Shown: positions 23,606 to 33,376, counted from the stretch's first letter. The stretch: 64,000 nucleotides of DNA from Robinsoniella peoriensis (GCF_042680125.1 NZ_JBHTNY010000023.1); one strand, 5' to 3'. Notes: generated from the sequence alone by a model not told the origin. Made by a program: numbers and translations.

Positions 23606-23799
23606 ATTTAAACTAAATCCTTTCTTTGAAATAGTTAGTAGCTTTTTTATACTTTTATATTAGTATAATTTTACTACTAAGTCAAGTCTTATTTGAAAAT
23701 ATATTTAAATCATGGTGCCCACAGCAGTCCGAGAACAATTGGTGAACACGCTATTGCTACATCGAACAATTTATCTTAAATTTGGGTTTCGCTGAAAAC
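23606..23799. other. Upstream region of the NrtR-like cassette
   Basis: The gene-proximal half carries the operator/promoter described separately. The remaining 110 bp up to the dispersed 33-bp block is AT-rich and shows no gene. Confidence 0.4.
23657..23685 (-). promoter_or_regulatory. Sigma-A promoter with overlapping 21-bp operator palindrome
   Basis: On the minus strand TTGACT (23685-23680), a 17-base spacer and TAATAT (23662-23657) make a near-consensus promoter for the NrtR-like operon, about 50 bp from the start codon. The palindrome TTAGTA-N9-TACTAA covers 23660-23680, i.e. the spacer and the edges of both boxes. A further TTAGTAG at 23635-23641 pairs with CTACTAA at 23674-23680 around the same centre as TATAC/GTATA (23648-23652/23663-23667), giving nested symmetry. 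A repressor bound here would block RNA polymerase. Confidence 0.75.
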
Positions 23800-23832
23800 C
23801 TTTCCGTACACTACCTATATCTACAAAGCGTC
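23800..23832. repeat. 33-bp dispersed block, copy B
   Basis: It matches 1621-1653 at 31 of 33 positions. It lies between the cassette promoter and the terminator of the neighbouring GH2 operon. Confidence 0.7.
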
Positions 23833-23860
23833 ATTAATCACCTAACCCCCAACACAATAG

Positions 23861-23896
23861 AAAAAGCATCCATGAACAAAAGCTGTTCATGGATGC
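23861..23896 (-). terminator. Intrinsic terminator of the GH2 operon, duplicated copy B
   Basis: A 13-bp stem (GCATCCATGAACA / TGTTCATGGATGC) followed on the minus strand by TTTTTC. It is the same stem as 1852-1887. The stop codon of the 59-residue ORF lies inside the stem. Confidence 0.82.
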
Positions 23897-24066
23897 TGGT
23901 TTCTCCCGGCATTCCCCCTTATTCTGTTGGATTCCCCAGTCCCCCAGTCCGTGACGTATAAAATGTTCACTGCCGGAATGATGATAAATAGAAGGATAAT
24001 CCTGCTGCTGCCCCACGGAATAATATCCCAGAAGCTGCCTTCCCCGCAGTGATTTTTTACTTTCAT
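23887..24066 (-). CDS. Small membrane protein ORF (59 aa), coupled to GH2
   Basis: The ATG overlaps the GH2 stop codon as ATGA (24063-24066), a classic translational-coupling arrangement. The ORF reads MKVKNHCGEGSFWDIIPWGS, then a single hydrophobic segment 'RIILLFIIIPAVNILYV' (residues ~22-38), then a short polar tail ending NQHP. One membrane helix is predicted. The stop lies in the terminator stem, so either the gene is complete and ends exactly at the operon terminator, or a longer gene was cut when the duplicated terminator block arrived. The family is unknown to me. It may be a micro-protein accompanying the importer, but no function is assigned. The frame called over 23834-24016 is a shadow. 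Confidence 0.45.
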   Translation of the reverse strand: MKVKNHCGEGSFWDIIPWGSSRIILLFIIIPAVNILYVTDWGTGESNRIRGNAGRNQHP

Positions 24067-26597
24067 CTTATACTCTTAATTTCTAATTCAGTATTACCTG
24101 CATCTTGTACTATAATCGTCCTTTCTTCCCCTGGAAGCATATTAAAATAATTATCGCTGCATTTGTAGTTTCCGGCTATATACACACCGCACACATACCC
24201 CCCGGCCCTTAACACAAGCTTTTTATCATTTCCGATTACCTTTTCTTCCATAACCTCCACAGGACTCTTTGCATACTTCAGCCGGCTGTTGGGGCAGGTG
24301 TATAGCATTGCATGATCAATGCCGTCATCATATACATACAGCATATATGATCCGCATTCTAAGTCATAGTCACCTAATTTTTCTTTTAATACCTGCATCC
24401 TTGACCCGGCGGGAACTTCAAATACCATTTCTCTGGTGTCACTGATTTTCCCATCAAATGATACATAACCAAATTTCACTTTGCAGCGCAGTTTTTCCTT
24501 TGTATCGTTGATTCCCCGGATAAGAATACAGTCATCCGCCTGCCTGATAATAAATTTCTTATGGGCAAATGCCCTTTTAACCCCGTAATAAGAAATCTTT
24601 CTCCTCAAATAGTAATCTATAACTGTCCATCCAACTTCTCCCCAGGCGTCATTATACATCCAGAAAAGCGCTCCACCGCAGTCTTCCTGAAAACGGAATG
24701 ACTCCAGGGAATATTCATAGACATCTCCCTGTACAAGCCCGCCATACAGAATAAATTCGCTCTCTGTAAGCTCATGATTCTCAGGCAGATAGTTTTGTAC
24801 AATGGCTTTCCCCAAGGTATCTTTCATTGTCACGTTTGTATGGGATTTCCACAGCTTTCCATTCATATCCAGATCTCCGTCTCCCAGATATTCCCTGATA
24901 CTCTCTAAGCAGCATGGTCCGAGAACACCATATTCACTTACGAACTTTGTTTTGATAGCATCATAACTCTTTAAATCCAAAGCTTCCCGGATATCATTAC
25001 TTACAAATCCATGACTCCACAGATGTGCATCACCACAGTCTAAATCATTTGCATTCTTCCCGCCATATGGAGAGCTGTTCCAATAGGGTATGTAGGGACA
25101 ATTCATCCAAACCACTTCCTTAGAAAGGACATTTGGAATCCAAAGTCCATATTGATTTTGATAAGACGGTTTTATTTTCCATCTGTCCAGGAATTCGGGA
25201 TTGGAAAAAATCCAGTGGTTCTCATTCGTGCCGCAAAAAAGTGCAATGCAGGAATGTGTCCGCAGCCGCTTTGCCTGATAGGCATATTCAGAACGTATTT
25301 CATTTTCAAACCACGCCTGCTGTTCCGGATATGCGCCGCATGCCAGCATAAAGTCCTGCCACACCAATATTCCTTTCTCGTCACAGAGATCATAGAACAG
25401 TTCTCTTTCGTATAATCCGCCACCCCAAATGCGGATCATATTGAAATTAGCCTCAACTGCCTCCTCTAGTAATGTACGGTATTTTTCCGCTGTAACCCTT
25501 GCATATATAAAATCATTTGGTATCCAGTTCGCTCCCTTACAAAATATCTCCTGTCCGTTCACAATAAATTTAAAATTTCTGGTCCCATCCTCCAAAACCG
25601 GCGTATCTATACTGATTTTTCTGATACCATAGTTAAAAACTGGCCAGCTTTCATTCGTATCTGCGCATCGTGCCGTTATTTCCACCTGGTAAAGGGGCTG
25701 TTCTCCATAACCGGCAGGCCACCAAAGCTCTGCTTCCTGGATTTCCAATTCCTGATTAATATAATTTGTGCCGGATGTGAGCAGGATATCGGGAATCGTT
25801 TTGCATGCAGCAATTTTGCCGTCCTTTCGAATTACAATTTCCAGATCACAATCAACAGTATCCACGATATTTAAGTTTTCTGCATTAACCATCACGTTTA
25901 ATAATGCCAGCTTCCCATCCCCATCCTTCTTAATCTCTTTTGTTTCAATTCCAACTTCGCGGATCGCAATCTTATTATAAGCTCTGACAAAGGCTTGTCC
26001 GGTAATGCCAACGGAAACCAGCCGCGGTCCCCAGTCCCAGCCAATATTATACTGGGGCCGCCTTACCATTGTCCTTCTGTGATCACCCCTGTCACTGTCA
26101 TTAAAGTCGCTTTCAGCGGTAACGGCACAATCAATTTCAGCCAGATCCTTTATAGATATATTTTCAAGCCCACTGGTGAGCCGAACCGACAGTTTATTAT
26201 CCCCATTTACTAAAAATCTTTTTATCTCACAAATAAACGGATAATGTACATTTTGATGAGATCCAATATATTGATCATTTAAAAATATATCGCTGTTCGT
26301 ATCCAGGCCTTCCAGCACTAACTCTATGACTTCGTTTTCCATGCCGATGTCAGCGGATGAAAAATGCTTTTGAAACCACCAGGAGCGTTCTTCAATCCAT
26401 TTGGATTCATAACTGTTATCTCCTTCTAAGGGTTCCTTAATGACACCGGCATCTATCAGAGGCATGCGGACATCCACCGGTAAATCACACTTATACCACC
26501 CCTCATTTATTTTATTTATATCGGCAAGATATTGCCTGTCCCAACTAAAAGGAGCTTCATGAAGCACCCACGATTTATTTAATTTTGTAATATTCAT
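24063..26597 (-). CDS. GH2 beta-mannosidase-like enzyme
   Basis: An 844-residue intracellular protein with the beta-mannosidase layout of GH2: jelly-roll sugar-binding domain (~1-180, 'WWFQKHF', 'EGLDTNSDIFLN'), Ig-like domain, TIM barrel (~330-640) and C-terminal beta domains. The acid/base Glu is in 'LFCGTNENHW' near residue 461 and the nucleophile Glu in 'FVSEYGVLG' near 554. 'IRIWGGGLYE' is a strong beta-mannosidase marker. No signal peptide is present. It follows two permeases and a binding lipoprotein (10-bp gap), so its substrate is an imported beta-mannoside, for example a fragment of a host N-glycan core or plant mannan. The next ORF overlaps its stop. Confidence 0.87.
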   Translation of the reverse strand: MNITKLNKSWVLHEAPFSWDRQYLADINKINEGWYKCDLPVDVRMPLIDAGVIKEPLEGDNSYESKWIEERSWWFQKHFSSADIGMENEVIELVLEGLDTNSDIFLNDQYIGSHQNVHYPFICEIKRFLVNGDNKLSVRLTSGLENISIKDLAEIDCAVTAESDFNDSDRGDHRRTMVRRPQYNIGWDWGPRLVSVGITGQAFVRAYNKIAIREVGIETKEIKKDGDGKLALLNVMVNAENLNIVDTVDCDLEIVIRKDGKIAACKTIPDILLTSGTNYINQELEIQEAELWWPAGYGEQPLYQVEITARCADTNESWPVFNYGIRKISIDTPVLEDGTRNFKFIVNGQEIFCKGANWIPNDFIYARVTAEKYRTLLEEAVEANFNMIRIWGGGLYERELFYDLCDEKGILVWQDFMLACGAYPEQQAWFENEIRSEYAYQAKRLRTHSCIALFCGTNENHWIFSNPEFLDRWKIKPSYQNQYGLWIPNVLSKEVVWMNCPYIPYWNSSPYGGKNANDLDCGDAHLWSHGFVSNDIREALDLKSYDAIKTKFVSEYGVLGPCCLESIREYLGDGDLDMNGKLWKSHTNVTMKDTLGKAIVQNYLPENHELTESEFILYGGLVQGDVYEYSLESFRFQEDCGGALFWMYNDAWGEVGWTVIDYYLRRKISYYGVKRAFAHKKFIIRQADDCILIRGINDTKEKLRCKVKFGYVSFDGKISDTREMVFEVPAGSRMQVLKEKLGDYDLECGSYMLYVYDDGIDHAMLYTCPNSRLKYAKSPVEVMEEKVIGNDKKLVLRAGGYVCGVYIAGNYKCSDNYFNMLPGEERTIIVQDAGNTELEIKSIR

Positions 26598-26607
26598 CTC
26601 TTTTCAC

Positions 26608-27447
26608 CTAACCTTTCACCGCTCCGGCAACCATGCCTTTTATAATATGTTTTGAAAAAATGAAATAAGCTGTCATTGCAGGCAAAATTGCTAATAACAT
26701 AGAAGTCATCATTCTTGGATAGTTTGTAGTAAACTGCCCTTTAAATAATGCTATTCCCACCGGAAGTGTCATATATTTTTCTGAATTCGTAAGGATCAGG
26801 GCAAAGGTAAATTCATTCCACGAACCAAAAAACTGAATAATTCCTATAGTCACAAGTATTGGTTTACACATGAAGAGGACAATTGAGAAAATGGTTCTTT
26901 CCCTGGAGCATCCATCTATGGCTGCCGCTTCTTCTACCTCTACCGGTATGGTCCTGACATAGCTTTCCACCAGAAACACAGCCAGGGGAAGCCCCATTGC
27001 GGTATATGGAAGTACTAATGTAAACCAATGGTCTGTCAGATGTAACTTCGTAAACATTACATACATTGGGACCATGATTGCATGCACGGGAACCAGCATT
27101 CCCAGTAAAAAAAATGTATAGGTAGATTTTCGCCCCGGAAAATTATACCGGGATAGCAGGTATCCAATCATAAACCCAAACAGCAGTATAAAAAACAAGG
27201 CAAGCAGACTATAGCGCAAACTATTCCATACCCATACCAGAAATTTACTGTTAGTCAGAATCTCCTGATAGTAGGAAAAATTGACTTGTGTTGGCAGCGC
27301 AACGGGATTCTGATAAAATTCCGATTTTGTTTTAAAGGAAGAGTAGACAAGCCAAACCAAAGGATAAATACAGGAAAGGGAAAATATGATTAAGAGGAAA
27401 TTGGGAATGATATGTATTACCTTTAATTTATTATTTTTCATCTTCAT
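26608..27447 (-). CDS. ABC sugar importer permease (MalG/UgpE type)
   Basis: 279 residues and six membrane segments, the first 'VIHIIPNFLLIIFSLSCIYP'. The EAA loop is 'EVEEAAAIDGCSRERTIFSI'. The ending 'HIIKGMVAGAVKG' is characteristic of this subfamily. It starts 17 bp inside the upstream permease gene, so the two are coupled, with GGAGG five bases before the ATG. It delivers the substrate for the adjoining beta-mannosidase-like enzyme; the ATPase must come from elsewhere. Confidence 0.9.
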   Translation of the reverse strand: MKMKNNKLKVIHIIPNFLLIIFSLSCIYPLVWLVYSSFKTKSEFYQNPVALPTQVNFSYYQEILTNSKFLVWVWNSLRYSLLALFFILLFGFMIGYLLSRYNFPGRKSTYTFFLLGMLVPVHAIMVPMYVMFTKLHLTDHWFTLVLPYTAMGLPLAVFLVESYVRTIPVEVEEAAAIDGCSRERTIFSIVLFMCKPILVTIGIIQFFGSWNEFTFALILTNSEKYMTLPVGIALFKGQFTTNYPRMMTSMLLAILPAMTAYFIFSKHIIKGMVAGAVKG

Positions 27448-28333
27448 TTTTCCCTCCTGCCAGCCTGTTAAGCGGAACCTGTGTGCCCAAAATAAATATC
27501 AGGCTTACAATCAGGATCACAATGGACATTGCGCTGCCATATCCCATTTTATAGGACGTAAATGATGTATTATATGCATACATTGCCATAACGCTGCTGG
27601 AGTATCCCGGACCGCCGGATGTCATCGCATATATAATATCGAATGCCTTCATATTTCCGGCAATACAAAGGGTAATACAAACTATAAGCGTATTCTTTAT
27701 AAGGGGAACCGTGATATATAATGCCTTTTTCCAACCGACTGCACCATCTATCTCAGCCATTTCAAGTACCTGGGGATCGATGGATGACATACCGGAGAGC
27801 ATTATCACCATATAGTATCCAATAAATTGCCATATGATTGGAATAGTAACCAGCAGCATGATGATCTTCGGATTATTGAGCCAGGGCTGCACTTTACTTT
27901 CCAATCCCACCATTTTAAGAACGGCATTGAGCAGCCCGTACTCATAGTTATAAATCAGGTTCCAGATAAATCCAACAATAACTGCCGAAAGCACCGATGG
28001 AAAATAGCACATTGTCCGGTGAAACCCCTTAAATTTTACATGCCTGCTGCCCAGAAATGTTGCAAATATAAATGCCAGCCCAATCTGGAAAATCAAACAT
28101 ACTGCCACCAGGTAAATATTATTCAGCAGGGATTTGATAAAGATCTTATCCTGAAGAACATCCACAAAGTTTTTAATCCCTATAAAGGTCTTATTTACAC
28201 CCCCATTCCAGTCAAAAAATCCATAATATAAAGCCAGTAAAATGGGAACAAACAGTATAACTGCATACCATAATACTCCTGGAAGTAAATACAAATATAT
28301 TTTATGTTTATCTAATTTTAAGCCATGACTCAT
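27431..28333 (-). CDS. ABC sugar importer permease (MalF/UgpA type)
   Basis: The start at 28333 (MSHGLKLDKHK) is preferred because GGTGGAAG precedes it; an ATG six codons upstream is possible. The 300-residue protein has six membrane segments ('IYLYLLPGVLWYAVILFV' first). The EAA loop reads 'EMAEIDGAVGWKKALYITVP' and the family ending 'MTSGGPGYSS' is present. It forms the importer with the downstream permease and the upstream lipoprotein. Confidence 0.88.
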   Translation of the reverse strand: MSHGLKLDKHKIYLYLLPGVLWYAVILFVPILLALYYGFFDWNGGVNKTFIGIKNFVDVLQDKIFIKSLLNNIYLVAVCLIFQIGLAFIFATFLGSRHVKFKGFHRTMCYFPSVLSAVIVGFIWNLIYNYEYGLLNAVLKMVGLESKVQPWLNNPKIIMLLVTIPIIWQFIGYYMVIMLSGMSSIDPQVLEMAEIDGAVGWKKALYITVPLIKNTLIVCITLCIAGNMKAFDIIYAMTSGGPGYSSSVMAMYAYNTSFTSYKMGYGSAMSIVILIVSLIFILGTQVPLNRLAGGKNEDEK

Positions 28334-28396
28334 TCTTCCACCACCATTCATCTTTTCACTATTAAGCAGGGTAAACAGTTTTTCTGCATTTAGAAA

Positions 28397-29713
28397 CTAT
28401 TTCTTAATATTGTCCTGATCCACCTGTATCTCCTGTGCAAGTTCCTCCGGTTTCTTTGTTCCGTTTAGCAGTTCCTGCAATCCTGAATTCATTGTCTCAA
28501 TAACTGCTGCATTCATTTGCAAATCATAAATCGGAACAATATTCTTATCCTTTGTCAGTGCCACAAAGTCCTTCACCAGCTGAGACTGTCCGGACATGCC
28601 TGAATCATCCACATTCATCGGTGTTACAAGGCCATATTCTTTCATAGCATATTCTGCCATTTCAAACCCGTTTAGATAAATAATATAATCCATTGCCATT
28701 TTCAGTTTATCACCCGTTAGCTTTTTATTGACGCACCAAAACCATCCGCAGCCCCCGGTCACATCCTGTTGTTCGGAACCATCCAGGTTGGGCAGCATGG
28801 CAACTTTTGTATTTTTTAACACCTCTTCATCATAGGACGCTATATTTCCCAGTCCCCATGAGGCATTAATGACAGCAGACACTTTTTTCTGCCCATACAG
28901 CTCAAATCCCTGTGCATCATTAATGGTATTAAAATCTTCGTTGAAGAGTTTATCCTCCGCCATTTTCTGGAAGTGCGCCAGTGCATCCACAAATGCCTGG
29001 TCTGTAAATTTGGCTTTTCCATCATTCTTAATAATACTTTCGGTCCATTCACTTCCGGTATATAAATCACCTATCCCTGAAAAGATATAGGATTCTGCCG
29101 GCCATTTGTCCTGATTCCCCATACCGAACATAGGGATTCCTTTTTCCAGAAATTTCTCAGAGGCTTTATAGATGTCATCCCAATTATCCGGAAACGTATC
29201 ATACCCGATTGATTTCCATAACTCTTCATTGTATAAAACGACTGAGGAAAGTGCCAGCTGCCCCGTCATTCCATATATCTTACCGTCCCTTGTTGCCGCG
29301 TCAAAAACACCCGGCTTATAATCGCCTTTGTGTTCATATTGATCCAGATACTCATTCACTGGTGCCAATAAATCATTGTCTATGAAGTTATCCATCCAGG
29401 AACCTTTCACCATGAATATATCCGGCAGTTCGTTCACTGCTGCCTGAGCCTGGATCTTGGTAGAATAATCATCATGAGACATTACCTGGCTGACCACTTT
29501 AATATCCGGATGCTCCTTCTGCCATGCTTCCGACATAGTCAGATGGGCATCTCCCTGATTATTCGTAGCCCGGTCTTCTTCTGTAAAATTGTGCATTACC
29601 GTAAGCTCAATTCCTTTGCTGCTATCTGAATCTTCACCGCTATTTCCTCCGCAGGCACACAAACTGAATGACATTGCTGCTGCTAAAACTACTGCTGTTA
29701 TTCTCTTTTTCAT
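28397..29713 (-). CDS. ABC importer solute-binding lipoprotein
   Basis: 438 residues from the ATG at 29713, which has GGAGGAAAGG upstream and a lipoprotein signal (MKKRITAVVLAAAMSFSLCA then Cys21). The mature part opens 'ELTVMHNFTEEDRATNNQGD', typical of oligosaccharide-binding proteins of the UgpB/MsmE group, with 'MVKGSWMDNF' and 'GGCGWFWCVN' further on. It heads the operon that ends in the beta-mannosidase-like gene. It is divergent from a YesM/YesN pair, which probably controls it. Confidence 0.9.
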   Translation of the reverse strand: MKKRITAVVLAAAMSFSLCACGGNSGEDSDSSKGIELTVMHNFTEEDRATNNQGDAHLTMSEAWQKEHPDIKVVSQVMSHDDYSTKIQAQAAVNELPDIFMVKGSWMDNFIDNDLLAPVNEYLDQYEHKGDYKPGVFDAATRDGKIYGMTGQLALSSVVLYNEELWKSIGYDTFPDNWDDIYKASEKFLEKGIPMFGMGNQDKWPAESYIFSGIGDLYTGSEWTESIIKNDGKAKFTDQAFVDALAHFQKMAEDKLFNEDFNTINDAQGFELYGQKKVSAVINASWGLGNIASYDEEVLKNTKVAMLPNLDGSEQQDVTGGCGWFWCVNKKLTGDKLKMAMDYIIYLNGFEMAEYAMKEYGLVTPMNVDDSGMSGQSQLVKDFVALTKDKNIVPIYDLQMNAAVIETMNSGLQELLNGTKKPEELAQEIQVDQDNIKK

Positions 29714-30069
29714 ATTCCTTTCCTCCTTCGACCACAAAAGTATTGGTTTTTGACATCCCAATCGTTCTTTACTGACTGGTGCCTGTCTGTTTACAATACT
29801 ATTCTACAACTATCCTCAATCTTCTAAAACCTGTATTTTCATTGGGAATATCCTTATAATTTGCAATCTTTACCCTTAATCTGATTTGACTGGCATATGA
29901 TATCCCTAAATATTGCTAAACATCCTCAATTTTTGTCATATCAAACTAATTTGCATGAAAGTTATATATTGTATAGATATTAATCTGATTTTTTTCTGTA
30001 TCTTGTTTTTATTTTATAGAAATAATGGTATAATTCATAATTAGAAAACTTATCTCAGGGGGATAAAAT
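29714..30069. promoter_or_regulatory. Divergent promoter region
   Basis: About 355 bp between the binding-protein gene and the sensor-kinase gene, AT-rich, where both promoters and the YesN-type binding sites should lie. I cannot mark a specific site with confidence. AGGGGGAT precedes the kinase start. Confidence 0.45.
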
Positions 30070-31812
30070 ATGAAACTGCAATTTAAAAGACCGATTACCA
30101 TGCGCAGGCAGATACTTGTACTTTTTGTTTTACTGATGCTGATACCATTCATACTCTTAGTGTTAATTGCAGATATTATTTTTACTACCCATGCACAAAA
30201 TGACCTTAAAACTATATATAACAGCAATGTGACGGAGATGGCTAACAGTCTTGATACCCTGTTCACAAATGCAACTGACCTGACACTTTTTCCTTTAACT
30301 GAAGATTCAATGCGCACTTATCTAACAATGCCAAGTTCAAACCCCGATTTTTTAAGGAAGAAACAAAAAAGCTCAAATATCCGAAATTTAATACCTTATG
30401 GTTATCGGGAAGGGATTTTAAGTATTGGACTTTACCGGGAAGACGGAGACTATATAATTACAGACAATACGGTCAAATACACAGAAATTGATTATGAGAA
30501 TGTCAGAAAACATGATTTGCTTCCTTTCTGGTATTTTCCAGCGGACGAACAATCTATCTTTTTACTTCGGCATTTCAGAAACCCAACAAATTTTTCTGAG
30601 TATGCAGGATACATCAAACTCCGGCTGAGTTTATCCTATGTCACGTCAAAAATGAGTAATCATCTGCAGAATGAAGAGACCTCCTATTTTTTAATCACAC
30701 CTAACAACGCTCTTCTTATTGAAGTTAATACCGGTCAGTCTGACACGCTCTATCAAAAGTTCTCTTTTACATATGAAGAGTTAAAACAAAAGGCTGAGTC
30801 TGGTCAGCCAAGTACGATACAGAATAACTGCATCATCTCACAGCATCTGCTCTCAAACGGGCTGATACTGTACAGTATTGCAGCTCCCCATATAATCTCC
30901 GAAGTGAGGCACGCATTCTGGCCAAGCATGCTAATGGCTTCCACTGCCGTAATGCTATTATCGTTTATGCTGTCATTTTACTTCTCCAAAAAGATTACGA
31001 TACCCCTGGAGACACTTGGTGAAAAAATGACGAATCTGACAACAGGGAATTTTTCCAGCCGGGCTGATATTGAAGGCTGTCAGGAAATCTCCATGCTGAC
31101 AGATCGTTTTAATAATATGGCGGGACAGTTGGAAATTCTATACAATAAAGTTTATCTGGGGGAATTAAAGCTAAAACAATCACAGCTGGATGTACTGGAA
31201 ACACAGATAAATCCCCACTTTCTTTATAACACCCTGGACACCATATATTGGATGGCTAAACTGGGGGAAACAGAAAAAGTAAGCTTAATGGTATCCAATT
31301 TATCACAGATGATGCAGATGACGCTCTCGGCAAAAACAAAAGATAAAGTTACTTTGTTTGATGAACTGAAACACCTCACCTGCTACATCGTGATCCAGGA
31401 TATACGGCATAATGGCAAGATTCTTTTTGATGTAAAATGCAATGATGATATAAAGGGTTTCCAGGTTTTAAGCTTTCTCCTGCAGCCCCTTGTGGAAAAT
31501 GCGCTTCATCATGGTTTATCCAGCTATTCAAACGGCATTATCCATGTACATATATACCGGTCAGGTAATGATCTTATTTACGAGGTTGCCAATAACGGAA
31601 CCCCCATAAATCCCGATGAAATCACTACTCTTCTGAATTCCGGAAAACCCGCCCTGAAAGGGTTTGCCCTAAAGAATATCATAGAGAGGCTGCAGCTTAG
31701 GTACGGCGAACCCTATTCACTTACTTACTTTTTAGATGGGGATTTTAGCGTGTTCCGGATAAATCAACCAATTGAAGGAGATGAAAATGATGACAAAAAT
31801 ACTGATTGTTGA
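30070..31812 (+). CDS. YesM-type sensor histidine kinase
   Basis: 580 residues. One membrane helix near residues 15-37 ('ILVLFVLLMLIPFILLVLIA'), an extracellular sensing domain to about 285, a second helix (~286-307, 'MLMASTAVMLLSFMLSFYF'), a HAMP linker, then the His_kinase domain with 'QINPHFLYNTLD' (phospho-acceptor His near 382) and the ATPase box 'LLQPLVENALHHGL'. Signals are extracellular, probably glycans or the loaded binding protein. It overlaps the response-regulator gene by 26 bp and is divergent from the mannoside-type importer operon. Confidence 0.9.
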   Translation: MKLQFKRPITMRRQILVLFVLLMLIPFILLVLIADIIFTTHAQNDLKTIYNSNVTEMANSLDTLFTNATDLTLFPLTEDSMRTYLTMPSSNPDFLRKKQKSSNIRNLIPYGYREGILSIGLYREDGDYIITDNTVKYTEIDYENVRKHDLLPFWYFPADEQSIFLLRHFRNPTNFSEYAGYIKLRLSLSYVTSKMSNHLQNEETSYFLITPNNALLIEVNTGQSDTLYQKFSFTYEELKQKAESGQPSTIQNNCIISQHLLSNGLILYSIAAPHIISEVRHAFWPSMLMASTAVMLLSFMLSFYFSKKITIPLETLGEKMTNLTTGNFSSRADIEGCQEISMLTDRFNNMAGQLEILYNKVYLGELKLKQSQLDVLETQINPHFLYNTLDTIYWMAKLGETEKVSLMVSNLSQMMQMTLSAKTKDKVTLFDELKHLTCYIVIQDIRHNGKILFDVKCNDDIKGFQVLSFLLQPLVENALHHGLSSYSNGIIHVHIYRSGNDLIYEVANNGTPINPDEITTLLNSGKPALKGFALKNIIERLQLRYGEPYSLTYFLDGDFSVFRINQPIEGDENDDKNTDC

Positions 31813-33328
31813 TGATGAGGATTTTATCCGTAAAGGAATGATATATACCATTCCCTGGGAAGATAACGGATTTACTGTATTCGAGGCAGCAAACGGTCAG
31901 GAAGCCTTTGAAGTCTCCCTGCAGCAGCGTCCGGACATTGTTTTAGCAGATATTCAGATGCCTGTTATGAATGGACTTGAACTGGCGGAAAAGTTACATT
32001 CTGTTCTGCCTAACACCAAAATTATCATTTTGACTGCCTTTGGCAGCGAAGAAAATTTATTAAAAGCAATCAACTTTAAAGTAAGCGCCTTTCTGATTAA
32101 AAGCGCATGCAGTGAAAAAATATTGGAAACGGTCATCAGAATCCGGGATGAAACCGCGGCTTACAATGATCAAACTGAAAAACTGAATCATATACAGCAG
32201 ATCTATACAGAAAACCAGCCGCTGTTAAAATCAAGCCTGCTGCTACGATTTATCCGCAAACAGATCTCATACATACATTTTTGCAGAAAATATGCCGATT
32301 TAGGGGGCGATACAGACATGCCTTCTCTGAGCGTTGGTTTGATGAAGGTAAATTTTGATGATGAAAATTACATCCTTGGGCAATTACTATTTTATTTTGC
32401 TGACTTTAACCCTATCTGCTTTTTTGATGACCAAAAAAATGTCATACTGATCCTGAATACAGCAAAAAAGGAACTTACCCCTCAAATGTTTGAACAGATA
32501 CTACCCAGCATTCAGCCAATATTATTCGGAAATTTCATAACGATCATGAATTCCATTACGTCCTTTACATTTTTACCCATGGCATATGAAATATTAAATC
32601 AGACACTGGATAATTGCTTCTGGAGCAAATCTGCATACCGGATTATAGAACCTACCAGGGAAATTGCAATAAACGACCCGAATATACCATATAATCATGA
32701 ATCGCAGATCATCCGCAGTATTATTAACCGCGACCAGCACCAATTTATGGCGTCCCTATCCTCTTACTATCATTATATGGAACAAAATATGGTACTAAGA
32801 AGCGTTTTTCTGGAATCCGTCATGCACATTCTGGTGGTAATTTCCTCTATTCAGAATACGGATCTGGAATTTGATAAAATGAAGGAATTCATATGGGCAC
32901 TGGAGACACCACAGGAAATTATGGAACAGCTTCGCACCCTCGCATTTCCGGAACCTTCCAGAAATTGTACCAAAGCAGTATCGGATGCCATCTCTTACAT
33001 GAAAGGACACTTTACAGAAGACCTGCATCTGGAAGATGTTGCAAATGCAGTATTTTTATCACCTGGATATCTTTGCCGCATCTTCAAGCGGGAGACCACT
33101 CACTCATTTACAGAGTACCTGCATATCCTGCGGATCGAAAAAGCAAAAGAACTGATTGAGAAAACAGATTATAAATATTATGAAATTGCAGAAAAAGTGG
33201 GCTATAAGAATTACAAATATTTTTCGGCTTATTTCAATAAAATTGCAGGGTGCAGCGCAAAAAATTATTATATGGAGCATATAAAAAAAAGCGGTGACAA
33301 TTCTTACAGCGATCATTCTCCCCAATAA
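31787..33328 (+). CDS. YesN-type response regulator (REC + AraC HTH)
   Basis: The start at 31787 (MMTKILIVDDEDF) is chosen because AAGGAG lies six bases upstream; longer and one-codon-shorter starts are possible. 513 residues: receiver domain (1-120) with acidic pocket 'VDDED' and phospho-acceptor Asp near 55 ('VLADIQMPVMNG'), a linker of about 270 residues, and an AraC-type double HTH (~400-500, 'FTEDLHLEDVANAVFLSPGY' and 'YYEIAEKVGYKNYKYFSAYF'). It is expected to activate the divergent importer operon. Confidence 0.9.
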   Translation: MMTKILIVDDEDFIRKGMIYTIPWEDNGFTVFEAANGQEAFEVSLQQRPDIVLADIQMPVMNGLELAEKLHSVLPNTKIIILTAFGSEENLLKAINFKVSAFLIKSACSEKILETVIRIRDETAAYNDQTEKLNHIQQIYTENQPLLKSSLLLRFIRKQISYIHFCRKYADLGGDTDMPSLSVGLMKVNFDDENYILGQLLFYFADFNPICFFDDQKNVILILNTAKKELTPQMFEQILPSIQPILFGNFITIMNSITSFTFLPMAYEILNQTLDNCFWSKSAYRIIEPTREIAINDPNIPYNHESQIIRSIINRDQHQFMASLSSYYHYMEQNMVLRSVFLESVMHILVVISSIQNTDLEFDKMKEFIWALETPQEIMEQLRTLAFPEPSRNCTKAVSDAISYMKGHFTEDLHLEDVANAVFLSPGYLCRIFKRETTHSFTEYLHILRIEKAKELIEKTDYKYYEIAEKVGYKNYKYFSAYFNKIAGCSAKNYYMEHIKKSGDNSYSDHSPQ

Positions 33329-33333
33329 ATTCA

Positions 33334-33376
33334 GGGTGCTGCCCACCCTGGTATGAAACCCAGTGCGGCAGCACCC
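33334..33376. terminator. Stem-loop after the YesN gene
   Basis: Arms GGGTGCTGCC and GGCAGCACCC (10 bp) with further inner pairing (CTGG/CCAG). It lies between the convergent response-regulator gene and the glycosidase remnant. No U-run is evident. Confidence 0.55.

Noticed and set aside
23834..24016. 60-residue minus-strand frame near the GH2 stop
   Set aside because: Overlaps the ATGA-coupled 59-residue ORF in another frame, has no ribosome site and runs through the terminator.
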